A stretch of DNA of 64,000 nucleotides from Lonicera japonica (Eukaryota; Streptophyta; Magnoliopsida; Dipsacales; Caprifoliaceae), in contig CM038468.1 of assembly GCA_021464415.1 (NCBI GenBank), positions 27,206,969 to 27,270,968 of the forward strand, written 5' to 3'. Made by a program: the position numbers and the translations under genes. This document shows positions 54,701-64,000 of this stretch, piece by piece. Numbering within the stretch: position 1 is the stretch's first letter; the number at the start of each line of letters is the position of its first letter. The notes below the pieces were generated by a model, which was not told the origin of the DNA, searched no databases, and was given only the letters and a program-made list of their open reading frames with translations.

Positions 54701-57104
54701 CCCATTTTTGGACCAAACACTCGAAAGAGTAGCCGGGCATGAATTTTACGCGTTCTTAGATGGATTCTGCGGGTACAACCAAATTGAGATTGATTTAAAT
54801 GATCAAGAGAAAACCACCTTCACATGCCCCTTTGGTACCTTTGCATATCAAAGGATGCCATTTGGGTTATGCAATGCACCAGCAACCTTTCAAAAGTGCA
54901 TGCTAAGTATCTTTAGCGACATGGTGGAAAAGACCTTAGAGGTATTTATGGATGACTTTACCGTTTACGGTAAGTCATTCAATAATTGTTTGTTGAATGT
55001 TGAGCAGGTTTTAGAAAGGTGCATTGGGAAACAACTTGTTCTTAATTGGGAGAAATGTCATTTCATGGTGACAAAGGACATTGTCTTAGGGCACATTATT
55101 TCGGAGAAGGGAATCGAAGTTGACAAGGAAAAAATTGAAATTATCTCAAAGCTCCCCACCCCCAAGTCAATCAAGGATGTCCGTTCATTCTTGGGGCATG
55201 CCGGATTCTACCGAAGGTTCATTCAAAATTTTAGCACCATTACTAAACCCATGTGCAAGTTGCTCTTGAAAGATGCCCCATTTGAATGGACCAAGGAATG
55301 TGAAGAAGCCTTTGTAAAACTCAAGCATATGCTCACTACCGCACCCATCATGCAAACCCCCGATTGGAGTTTGCCATTCGAACTCATGTGCGATGCAAGC
55401 GATTACGCCGTGGGAGCGGTCCTCGGCCAAAGAAAGGACAAAAAGCCCGGGGTCATTTACTATGCGAGCCGAACTCTCAATGAGGCTCAAATGAACTACA
55501 CCACCACCGAGAATGAACTCTTGGATATTTTCTTTGCCCTCGACAAATTTCGGTCCTACCTCATTGGGTCACCTATTGTCATTTTCACCGATCATGCGGC
55601 CCTCAAGTATCTTTACACAAAGAAAGATGCAAAGCCAAGGCTTCTAAGATGGATTCTTCTCCTATAAGAATTCAATCTTTTCATAAAGGATAAGAAGGGT
55701 GTCGAAAATGTGGTGGCGGATTATTTATCTCGCCTTTCATTCACCGACCACATTGAAGAGAGTGCTATTAAAGACTCTTTTCCGGATGAGCAACTATTCA
55801 CAATCTCTTCTTCACCATGGTATGCCGATATCGTGAACTATCTTGTCACCGGAAAGATGCCAAGCCATTGGAATGCCCAAGATCGAAGGAAATTCTTGTC
55901 CGAGGTCAACCGTTTCTATTGGGATGACCCATACTTGTTCAAGTATGGAGCGGATCAAATCATTCGACGATGTATTCCCAATGACGAGTTCAAAAAAGTT
56001 CTAACCTTTTGTCATAATGAAGCTTGTGGTGGACATTTCTCGGCCAAAAAGACGGCCGCCAAGATCTTGCAAAGTGGCCTTTATTGGCCAACATTGTTCA
56101 AAGATGCCTACCAACATTGCAAATCTTGCCCGAGATGCCAAATGTTTGGAGGGATTACAAGAAAAAGCATGATGCCGCTTAATCCAATCTTGGTGATTGA
56201 AGTGTTCGATTGTTGGGGAATCGATTTCATGGGACCATTCCCATCCTCTTTCGGTAACCTTTATATTTTAGTGGCGGTTGATTATGTTTTCAAGTGGGTA
56301 GAGGCCCAAACTTGCAAGAAAAATGATCAAAAAGTGGTGATCCGATTTTTAAAAGAAAATATTCTTGCAAGGTTTGGCACTCCCAAAGCGATTATAAGCG
56401 ATGGTGGTACTCATTTTTGCAATAAATCTTTTGAATCTTTAATGCAAAAATATGGGGTAAATCACAAAGTATCACTCGCTTATCATCCGCAAACCAATGG
56501 CCAAGCCGAACTTGCCAATAGGGAGATAAAGCAAATTCTTGAAAAGACGGTAAATCCAAATCGCAAGGATTGGTCATTGCGTCTTAACGGTGCACTTTGG
56601 GCTTACCGTACGGCTTTTAAAACAATTTTAGGAATGTCTCCCTATCGGATAGTATATGGCAAGCCTTGCCATCTTCCCGTTGAGTTGGAACATAGATCAT
56701 TTTGAGCAATTAAAATGATGAATTTTGATATTGAAAATGTCAAAAGCAACCGAAAGTTACAACTTGAGGAGTTGGACGAATTAAGGAGGGATGCATACCA
56801 AAATGCTAAGATAAGCAAAGAACGTGCAAAATTTTTTCATGATAAATCTATTTTAAGAAAAGAATTTAAACTCGGGCACAAAGTTCTAGTTTATGACACG
56901 CGTTTGCATCTCTTCCCGGGAAAGCTGAAATCACGTTGGACCGGCCCATACATTGTTCGACATGTATTCCCTTTTGGGGCCGTGAATGTTGAGGATTCCA
57001 AAACTGGCTTTGTGTTCAAAGTGAACGGACAACGCCTTAAGCCATTTTTGGAATTCCCACCTCAAGAGGAGTCCACCACTCTTGAAGATCCGACCTATAC
57101 CTAA
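51720..57104 (+). pseudogene. gag-pol: Gag-pol polyprotein of Athila element B with six in-frame stops
   Basis: One continuous reading frame of 1794 codons. Gag: NPYLHLKDFEEVC (about 52015) and the CCHC knuckle CVICEKVGHSTEEC (about 52660-52700). Protease: LLDLGASVNVLP (53628-53663) with VILGRPF. Reverse transcriptase: ends in [10 protein letters not shown] (54942-54971). RNase [15 protein letters not shown] (about 55386-55427) and [10 protein letters not shown]. Integrase: HHCC region with CKSCPRCQ (about 56120), DDE residues in GIDFMGPFP (56217), ISDGGTHF (56390) and NREIKQ (56517), C-terminal GPYIVRHVFPFGAVNVED. Stops: TAG 52290, TAA 52311, TGA 52836, TAA 52884, TAA 55665, TGA 56703. Four are Trp or Gln codons in the sister element and one more is an expected Trp; all five need only one G-to-A or C-to-T change. 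Start ATG 51720 was chosen as the first Met after the leader; MADED at 51814 is an alternative. Confidence 0.93.
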
Positions 57105-58518
57105 CAAGTATAGGTGATGTTGTATATACTTTAAAAAAAAAAAAAAAAAAAAAAAGAAGAAGAAAAAATATTTTTTTTTGCTTTATTTTCTTTCCTTCCT
57201 TTTTGGGTTTGGTTTGATAAACATGATATGAAGATTGAAATGTGGTTGTAATGCATGCATGTTATGTTTTATCTAATTCTAACCCGTTTGTTTTTGTTAG
57301 TGTGTACATATAGTAATTTTGCTTTGAAAAATAGCTCTCTTTTCCTCATGAAAATCAAAAAGCCAAATAGGAGAATGCCAATTTCTCGTTCTCTTCACAT
57401 TGAGGACAATGCGTTCTTCAAGTTGGGGGGTAATGTACTTAAACTTTAATAGCTTTTCAATTTCTTAAATTTTTTCATGCGTGTAGAGCTTAAAAAAAAA
57501 TTGAAAGTTTGAAATATGATGATCATTTTTTTTAGAATTGTCTTTGAATTGATGGTTTTTGACATGAAATTCTTAATTCGGATAGGTAGTTGAGTGGTAA
57601 TCTCCATGGCATTGTTTCATTTAGATTCTTGAGCCTTGTAGTTTCCTATGAATATGCATAATGTTGTGGTTTGATTTAGTCTTTGGTATCACATAGAGTG
57701 ATTTTCATCTTGTGTAGAGAGAAATAATGTTCAAATGCAATAAAAGCTCTTTCGAAAAGATCCTCCTTAGAGGGGACACATGCATGGCACTTAAAAAAAA
57801 TTTAAAAACTTGGATGACTTTTAAACTTAATATTGACTTTAAACTTCACTTGACTAAATTTATAAGTCATTTTGTCTAATATTAAGGATAGGCAAAGGTT
57901 ACCATATGGAAAAGGGGTGAATAGCATCCTTTGTGCATTTTAAAAAAAAAGAAAAAAAAAGAAGTTATGAATGCAAAATTACAAAGTGAGACCGCTGCCC
58001 TCCATAGAGATGCAAACCACCTTGAGCTAATTTAGCAAAAAGTCCAAGTAAAAGAGAAAAAAAAAAGTGCTTAAAATTGACAAAGTTCTTGAGCTTTTGT
58101 TTTTGAAAGTTTTCTCTCTTCCACTATTGATGAATAGAACTATTTGTGATTAAGAATGATTGTGTCAAAGATCCATATGCATAGTGTGTTCAAATGTGAA
58201 TCTGGAACTCGTTTCTAAAGGAGATTGTAAACAATGGAGATCGTTATTCAAATGCCAACATTCCGGAAATTGTAATAGTAATTCCAAACACTTGAATCAA
58301 TTCGTGAAAATGCTTCAATTCTACTACTTAGATTTCAAACTTCGGATGTTTGTGGGTATCATCACTGTAAACCCTCACGAGACAAACCTCGTCTTCTAAG
58401 GGAACTTGGGAGTTTTTAAAATGGCATAGTGCATTTTATCAATGCATTTTCGGATATTATATATAGCTATTTTTATTTTGCTTCCTAAGGGACTAGCAAG
58501 AGATAAGTCGGGGGGAGT
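57105..58518 (+). other. 3' untranslated region of element B with two polypurine tracts
   Basis: Holds a poly-A run (57133-57155), a conserved phrase CATTGAGGACAATGCGTTCT followed by AAGTTGGGGGGTAATG (57399-57435), which recurs in many plant gypsy elements (from memory), and at its end the polypurine tract GTCGGGGGGAGT (58507-58518) touching the 3' LTR. No env-like ORF is recognisable; an open frame at 58160-58399 shows no signal peptide or membrane segment. Confidence 0.7.
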
Positions 58519-59577
58519 TGATAAACGCTTAATATTGTCATTCATTTACTCATTTTCGGAGTTGTTTGACGCGTTTATTTCTCTAAAACTACTCGGTTTG
58601 CCAACTTATTTCGCGATTAGTCTCGTAGCACTTTTGTATTTAACAATGCTTGTAAAGGCATATTTTTGTGTTTATTTTGGTGTCTTTAGATTTCAAGAAA
58701 TATTGTATTTAATACAATATTGGAATTTTCCATGGACAAAAAGAATTCAAGATAGTGGAATTTTCCATGGGCAAAAAGAATTCAAGAAAGTGGAAGTTTC
58801 CATGTGATTAAAGAGCATCCAAGAAAGAAAGTCTCCATGTCCATGTGATTAAAGAGCATCCAAGAAAGAAAGTGGAATTCTCCATGTGACCAAAGAGCAT
58901 CCAAGAAAGTGGAATTCTCCACCAAAAATAAACAATAAAAATAAAAATAAAAATAAAAAATAAAAATAAAAAGCATTGTTTATTATTTTAGCATCCAACA
59001 CAACTCTCCCATTTATAGTCTTCATTATTGTGTTGTTGGAGAGGACACTTTTATTACTTCTCATTTCTCAATTTATAGAGAGCTTGTAATAGTTTTATTT
59101 TCTAGAGAGAGAAATGGAGTTCACTTTTATAATTCTTGTCTCTACATTTATTATGGAGTAAATTTCTTTGCTAAGGCTAAAAGATGAAGTTTGCAATGCA
59201 GTAATTATGTAAGTTCAATTCTAATTATGTAAGTTCATATGATGATTTGACTTTGTATGCCTTCTATACATAGATCTCAAGCATTAATGAGAAAATGATA
59301 CACTTGTGTATTTATTACTAGCCTATGTTCATTCTTTCTTTGAATGAGATACTTTTCATTGCCAAGCTTGATTAGTCTTTGAATATTCATAGAAACACCA
59401 TAAATTTGAGATTTTAATCTTTAAATACTTTAATGATATGTTGAGTGCTTTCTACACTTTATGTGATTTTAAGACTCATCATCTTCTTAGTTAAAGTGTT
59501 GCCAAAGAGGATCTTTTAAATTTATGTCATAAACAACTTCATTAATCATTTTAAGGATTCAATTTGTATTTATCAAA
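58519..59577 (+). repeat. 3' LTR of element B, truncated
   Basis: Collinear with 49908 to about 51035, with a deletion near 59230 (about 95 bases) and a short duplicated phrase there (TAATTATGTAAGTTCA). The last 520 bases are missing. The junction TATCAAAATTGG shares CAAA with both the LTR (TATCAAATAAG) and gag (CCCAAAATTGG), pointing to microhomology-mediated deletion. Confidence 0.9.
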
Positions 59578-62500
59578 ATTGGAACACCTACACGGATGAG
59601 GTTAAGGGTAAAGTTTCCGAGAGAGGGGGTTTGTACCAATTGTCAAAAGGTGATGACATTGAGTTAAAATTTATGCAATTGTCAAAGAAGGTCGAAGCCA
59701 TGGAGTCTAGTAAAATGAGAGAAGGTAGTGTAGGTACTAGTACCGTTTGTGTCATTTGTGAGAAGGTGGGACATTCCACGGAGGAGTGTCACACAATTCC
59801 GGCCTTCAAAGAGGTCCTTCAAAGTCCATCACAAGTCAATGCTATGAACTCATACCCTAGGCCACACAATGACCCATTTTCTCAAAGGTACAATGAAGGG
59901 TGGAGAAATCATCCTAACTTTAGTTGGGGGGGAAACCAAAATGCTCATGCGAATTCAAATTCCTACCAACAAAGACCACCTCCACCCCAAAACAACTCTT
60001 TTGGTCAAACTAACCAAAACCCAAATGCAAATTTGGAGTCTCTTTTACGGCAATTTATAGATAAGACCAATAGAGAGGTTAGTGATTTGAAAACCCAAAT
60101 GTCCAAACTCACAACCGCGTTGACCACCCAAGAAAAAGGAAAATTTCCATCCCAACCCGTAGCTAACCCTCGAGGCCAAGCTTTATTGATCAATAAGGGT
60201 GAGTCAAGTGAACATGTTGAGGAGTTGAAATCCATCACCGTCCTTAGGAGTGGGAAAGAGATTGACAAAACTATAGTTCCTAAGGCCAAAAAGCCGGTGG
60301 ACATAGCTGAGTCAAGTCAAGTTGAAGAGATCACCTTAGAGGAGAGAATGAGGGAAGAAGAGAAAGTTGGAAAAGAGGATTTAGAGAAAATCAAGAATAG
60401 TGTCAAAGTCCCTTTTCCGGAGAGGTTATCTCAACCTTTCAAGGAGACCCGAAATGCCGAAATTCTTGATGTGTTCAAACAAGTGAAAATTAACATTCCA
60501 TTGCTTGATGCGGTAAAACAAATTCCTTCTTATGCAAAATTTTTAAAAGATTTGTGCACCACTAAGAGGCGATTGAATGTTAAGAAGAAGGCATTTATGG
60601 CGGAACAAGTGAGTTCAATAATGCAAGGCACTCGCATTCCGAAATTCAAAGATCCCGGTTGCCCCACCATTTCTTGTTTGATTGGCAACTTTAGAATCAA
60701 AAATGCATTGCTTGATTTGGGGGCGAGTGTTAATGTTTTGCCATTTTCGGTCTACCAACAATTGGGTTTAGGAGAGTTGAAACCCACGAAAGTCACGATC
60801 CAATTGGCGGATCGATCGGTCAAGATTCCAAGGGGAATTATAGAAGACGTGCTAGTTCAAATTGATAAATTCTATTTTCCCGTGGATTTCATAGTTCTTG
60901 ACATGCAACCGGTATCCAATCCCGGAAATGAGATTCCCGTAATTTTGGGGAGACCCTTTCTTGCAACATCAAATGCTATCATCAATTGCAAGAATGAGAT
61001 TGTAAAATTGGCCTTTGGAAATATGACTCTTGAGCTCAACGTGTTTTCAATAAGTAACAAGCAAGAAGATTTTGATGATGAAATTGAACATGTCAACATG
61101 ATAGAGTCATTAATACAAGACCATTTTTCTTTCACTTATGAATCGGAATCATTGGAGGATTTGCTAACCACTCCCAATGATCCCGAGGAATGTGTGCATT
61201 TGTTTTATTTGGATGATAGGAATAAGGAAGAACTCTTGAAGAATGAAGAAAATGCACAAGAAGAGCCACCAAAGCTTGAAGGAAAGATGGAACTCAAGCC
61301 TCTTCCTAGCAATTTGAAGTACGCTTTCCTAGGTACTCTCGAAACTTACCCCGTGGTAATTTCCTCCGAACTCTCAAAGGAATAAGAAGAACGGTTGGTA
61401 AGTATGCTAAGTAAGTATCAAAAAGCTTTTGGGTGGAAGTTAGCCGACCTCCAAGGAATTAGTCCATTGATTTGCACTCACAAAATTCACTTGGAGGAAG
61501 GTGCAAAGCCATCAAGACAATTTCAACGCCGGTTAAACCCTCACATGCAAGAAGTAGTAAGAACCGAGGTGTTGAAATTGCTTGATGCCAAGATCATCTA
61601 TCCAATTTCGGATAGCAAATGGGTGAGTCCGACCCAAGTTGTACCTAAAAAATCCGGACTTACGGTAGTAAAGAATGAAAATGATGAGTTAATACCTCAA
61701 AGAGTCACCACCGGGTGGCGAATGTGCATAGACTACCGTAAGTTAAACGAAGTCACTAGAAAGGACCATTTCCCACTCCCGTTTTTAGATCAAACACTTG
61801 AAAGAGTAGCGGGTCATGAGTTCTATTCTTTCTTAGACGGATTTTCCGGGTACAACCAAATCGAAATTGATCTTGAGGACCAAGAAAAAACAACCTTCAC
61901 ATGTCCGTTTGGTACTTTTGCTTATCGAAAAATGCCTTTTGGTTTGTGCAATGCACCGGCCACTTTTCAAAGATGTATGTTGAGCATTTTTAGTGATATG
62001 GTAGAGAAAACTCTAGAAGTTTTTATGGACGATTTTACCGTTTACGGTAAGTCGTTCGATAATTGTTTGCTCAATGTTGAACATGTGTTAGCAAGGTGTA
62101 TCGAGAAGCAACTCGTCCTCAATTGGGAGAAATGCCACTTCAGGGTGACAAAGGGAATTGTATTGGGCCATGTTATATCGGGCAAAGGCATTGAAGTAGA
62201 CAAGGCGAAAATCGAGCTTATCTCAAAGCTCCCCACCCCCAAGTCAATCAAGGATGTTCGTTCATTCTTGGGGCATGCCGGATTCTACCGAAGGTTCATT
62301 CAAAATTTTAGCACCATTGCTAAACCCATGTGCAAGTTGCTCTTGAAAGATGCCCCATTTGAATGGACCAAGGAATGTGAAGAAGCCTTTGTAAAACTCA
62401 AACACATGCTCACTACGGCACCCATCATGCAAACCCCCGATTGGAGTTTGCCATTTGAACTCATGTGCGACGCAAGTGACTATGCCGTTGGGGCGGTCCT

Positions 62501-64000
62501 CGGTCAAAGAAAAGACAAAAAGCCCGGAGTCATTTACTATGCAAGCCGAACTCTCAATGAGGCTCAAATGAACTACACCACCACCGAGAAAGAACTCTTG
62601 GCTATTGTCTTTGCCCTCGACAAATTTCGGTCTTACCTCATAGGGTCACCTATTGTCATTTTCACCGATCATGCGGCCCTCAAGTATCTCTTCACAAAGA
62701 AAGATGCAAAGCCAAGGCTTCTAAGATGGATTCTTCTCCTACAAGAATTCAATATTTTCATAAAGGATAAGAAGGGTGTCGAAAATGTGGTGGCGGATCA
62801 TTTATCTCGCCTTTCATTCACCGACCACATTGAAGAGAATGCTATTAAAGACTCTTTTCCGGATGAGCAACTATTCACAATCTCCTCTTCACCATGGTAT
62901 GCCGATATTGTGAATTATCTTGTCACCGGAAAGTTGCCAAGCCATTGGAATGCCCAAGATCGAAGAAAATTCTTGTTCGAGGTCAACCGGTTCTATTGGG
63001 ATGACCCGTATTTGTTCAAGTATGGGGCGGATCAAATCATTCGCCAATGTATTCCCAATGACGAGTTCGAAAGAGTTCTAAGCTTTTGCCATAATGAAGC
63101 TTGTGGTGGACACTTCTCGGCCAAGAAGACGGCCGCCAAGATCTTACAATGTGGCCTTTATTGGCCAACAATGTTCAAGGATGCCCATGCCTTTTGCAAA
63201 GCTTGCCCGAGATGCCAAATGCTTGGAGGAATCACAAGAAAAAGCATGATGCCTCTCAACCCGATCCTCGTGGTTGAAATCTTCGATTGTTGGGGCATTG
63301 ACTTCATGGGACCGTTCCCATCTTCTTTTGGTAATCTCTATATCCTTCTTGCGGTTGATTATGTTTCTAAATGGGTGGAGGCCTTAGCTTGCAAAACAAA
63401 TGATCACAAAGTTGTGATCCGATTTTTAAAAGATAATATTCTTGCAAGATTTGGCACCCCAAAGGCAATAATAAGTGATGGAGGCTCACATTTTTGCAAC
63501 AAACCTTTTGAATCATTAATGCAAAAATATGGTGTAAACCATAAAGTGTCCCTCGCTTATCATCCACAAACAAACGGGCAAGCGGAGCTTGCAAACCGAG
63601 AGATAAAACAAATCTTAGAAAAAACGGTAAATCCGAATCGCAAAGATTGGTCATTGCGACTAAACGATGCTCTTTGGGCTTACCGAACCGCTTTCAAAAC
63701 AACTCTCGGGATGTCGCCATATCGCATTGTGTATGGCAAGCCTTGTCACTTGCCCGTTGAATTGGAACATAAATCGTTTTGGGCAATAAAATTGTTGAAT
63801 AGTGGTTTTGAGGAATTCGGTAAAAAGCGGATGTTGCAAATAGAGGAATTGGAGGAATTGAGGAGGGATGCGTATCAAAATTCAAAATTAAGCAAGGAAA
63901 GGGCGAAAAAATTTCATGATAAATCGATTTTGAGAAAAGATTTCAAACTTGGTCAAAAAGTCCTTGTTTATGATACTCGTCTCCACCTTTTTCCCGGAAA
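59578..64000 (+). mobile_element. Athila-type element, internal part, running off the window (probably element A)
   Basis: Begins inside gag (NWNTYTDE) and continues through pol to the window end. It cannot be the 3' side of element B, which already has its 3' LTR. Element A lacks exactly this 3' portion, so a B-into-A insertion followed by a deletion at B's right edge explains the arrangement. An independent third element remains possible because A's 5' gag is closer to B than this part is. Confidence 0.8.
59578..64000 (+). pseudogene. gag-pol: Gag-pol polyprotein, 5'-truncated, one in-frame stop, open to window end
   Basis: Frame is open from the junction to TAA at 61383-61385 and again from 61386 to 64000. 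Domains: CCHC knuckle CVICEKVGHSTEEC (about 59745-59790) with an intact SWGGNQN and SYQQRPPPP linker; protease DLGASVNVLP (about 60714); reverse transcriptase FMDDFTVYG (62022-62048); RNase [14 protein letters not shown] (about 62467) with [10 protein letters not shown]; integrase CKACPRCQ (about 63199), GIDFMGPFP (63294), ISDGGSHF (63470), NREIKQ (63597), and the start of the C-terminal module ([16 protein letters not shown]) near 63950. The single TAA replaces the Gln codon (CAA) of element B. This is the better preserved of the two polyproteins, but it has lost its N-terminal gag part. Confidence 0.92.

Larger units (their letters stand above)
49908..59577 (+). mobile_element. Athila-type element B, complete except for the 3' LTR end
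   Basis: Order: 5' LTR 49908-51554, primer site 51561-51578, gag-pol in a single frame 51720-57104, a long 3' untranslated part, polypurine tract, 3' LTR from 58519. The 3' LTR is cut at 59577 and joined to gag sequence of another element at the shared bases CAAA. Its insertion point is inside gag of element A. The usual env-like gene of Athila is absent. The gag-pol has six in-frame stops but no frameshift. Confidence 0.9.

Noticed and set aside
57105..58518. env-like gene of the Athila element
   Set aside because: No frame of adequate length, signal peptide or membrane segment is present.
1..64000. tRNA, rRNA or other structural RNA genes
   Set aside because: No cloverleaf with a recognisable anticodon arm or rRNA core was noticed; short tRNA-like strings are retrotransposon primer sites. 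A covariance-model search was not possible.

Overview
This window is plant nuclear repeat DNA, probably from a dicot genome (inference). The evidence is nested CACTA, MULE, hAT and Ty3/gypsy elements, GT-AG introns, solo LTRs with 5-bp target-site duplications (TSDs), and fragments of plant-type genes (a LOB-domain gene and a TBC exon). I see no intact host gene and no RNA gene. Nearly every readable protein belongs to a transposable element, and each is broken by stops, frameshifts or insertions.

Layout. 1-6.5 kb: a decayed CACTA element on the minus strand, whose TNP2-type transposase is split by a solo LTR (3802-5468, TSD GCTGT). 6.5-9.6 kb: AT-rich DNA with one isolated TBC/RabGAP-like exon. 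9.6-11.6 kb: a degenerate inverted Athila-type LTR. 11.9-23.8 kb: a complete but non-autonomous LTR retrotransposon (TSD CTCAT) on the minus strand. It has a Tat/Ogre-like gag, a remnant of the integrase C-terminus, almost no other pol, and two blocks of tandem repeats. 23.8-28.2 kb: its host segment P1, carrying a further 1.5-kb insertion. 28.2-30.8 kb: AT-rich DNA and a fragment of the same LTR family. 30.8-36.6 kb: a MULE with a split transposase, again interrupted by a solo LTR of that family (34777-36440, TSD TTAAC). 36.6-40.2 kb: a CACTA-ended element carrying a captured LOB-domain (LBD) gene. 40.2-41.2 kb: two LTR fragments. 41.2-47.6 kb: P2, a paralogue of P1 without the retrotransposon. 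It contains a 2-kb tract copied from P1 with its breakpoint inside the LTR, and a hAT element. 47.6-64 kb: two Athila-type elements, B (49908-59577) apparently nested in A (47628-49907 plus 59578 to the window end).

One LTR family (ends TGTAGACACC...TTCTCACA) ties the window together. It appears as one complete element, two solo LTRs and three fragments. Its U3 carries arrays of the palindrome TGTCGCGCGACA and inverted TGACTCA/TGAGTCA motifs just upstream of a TATA box. Points most worth a second look are this U3 architecture on a gag-only element, the LBD gene inside CACTA ends, the chimeric flanks of that CACTA element, the copied 2-kb tract, and the mosaic identity between the two Athila elements. 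All functional statements rest on reading the translations and terminal sequences by eye; no search was run.
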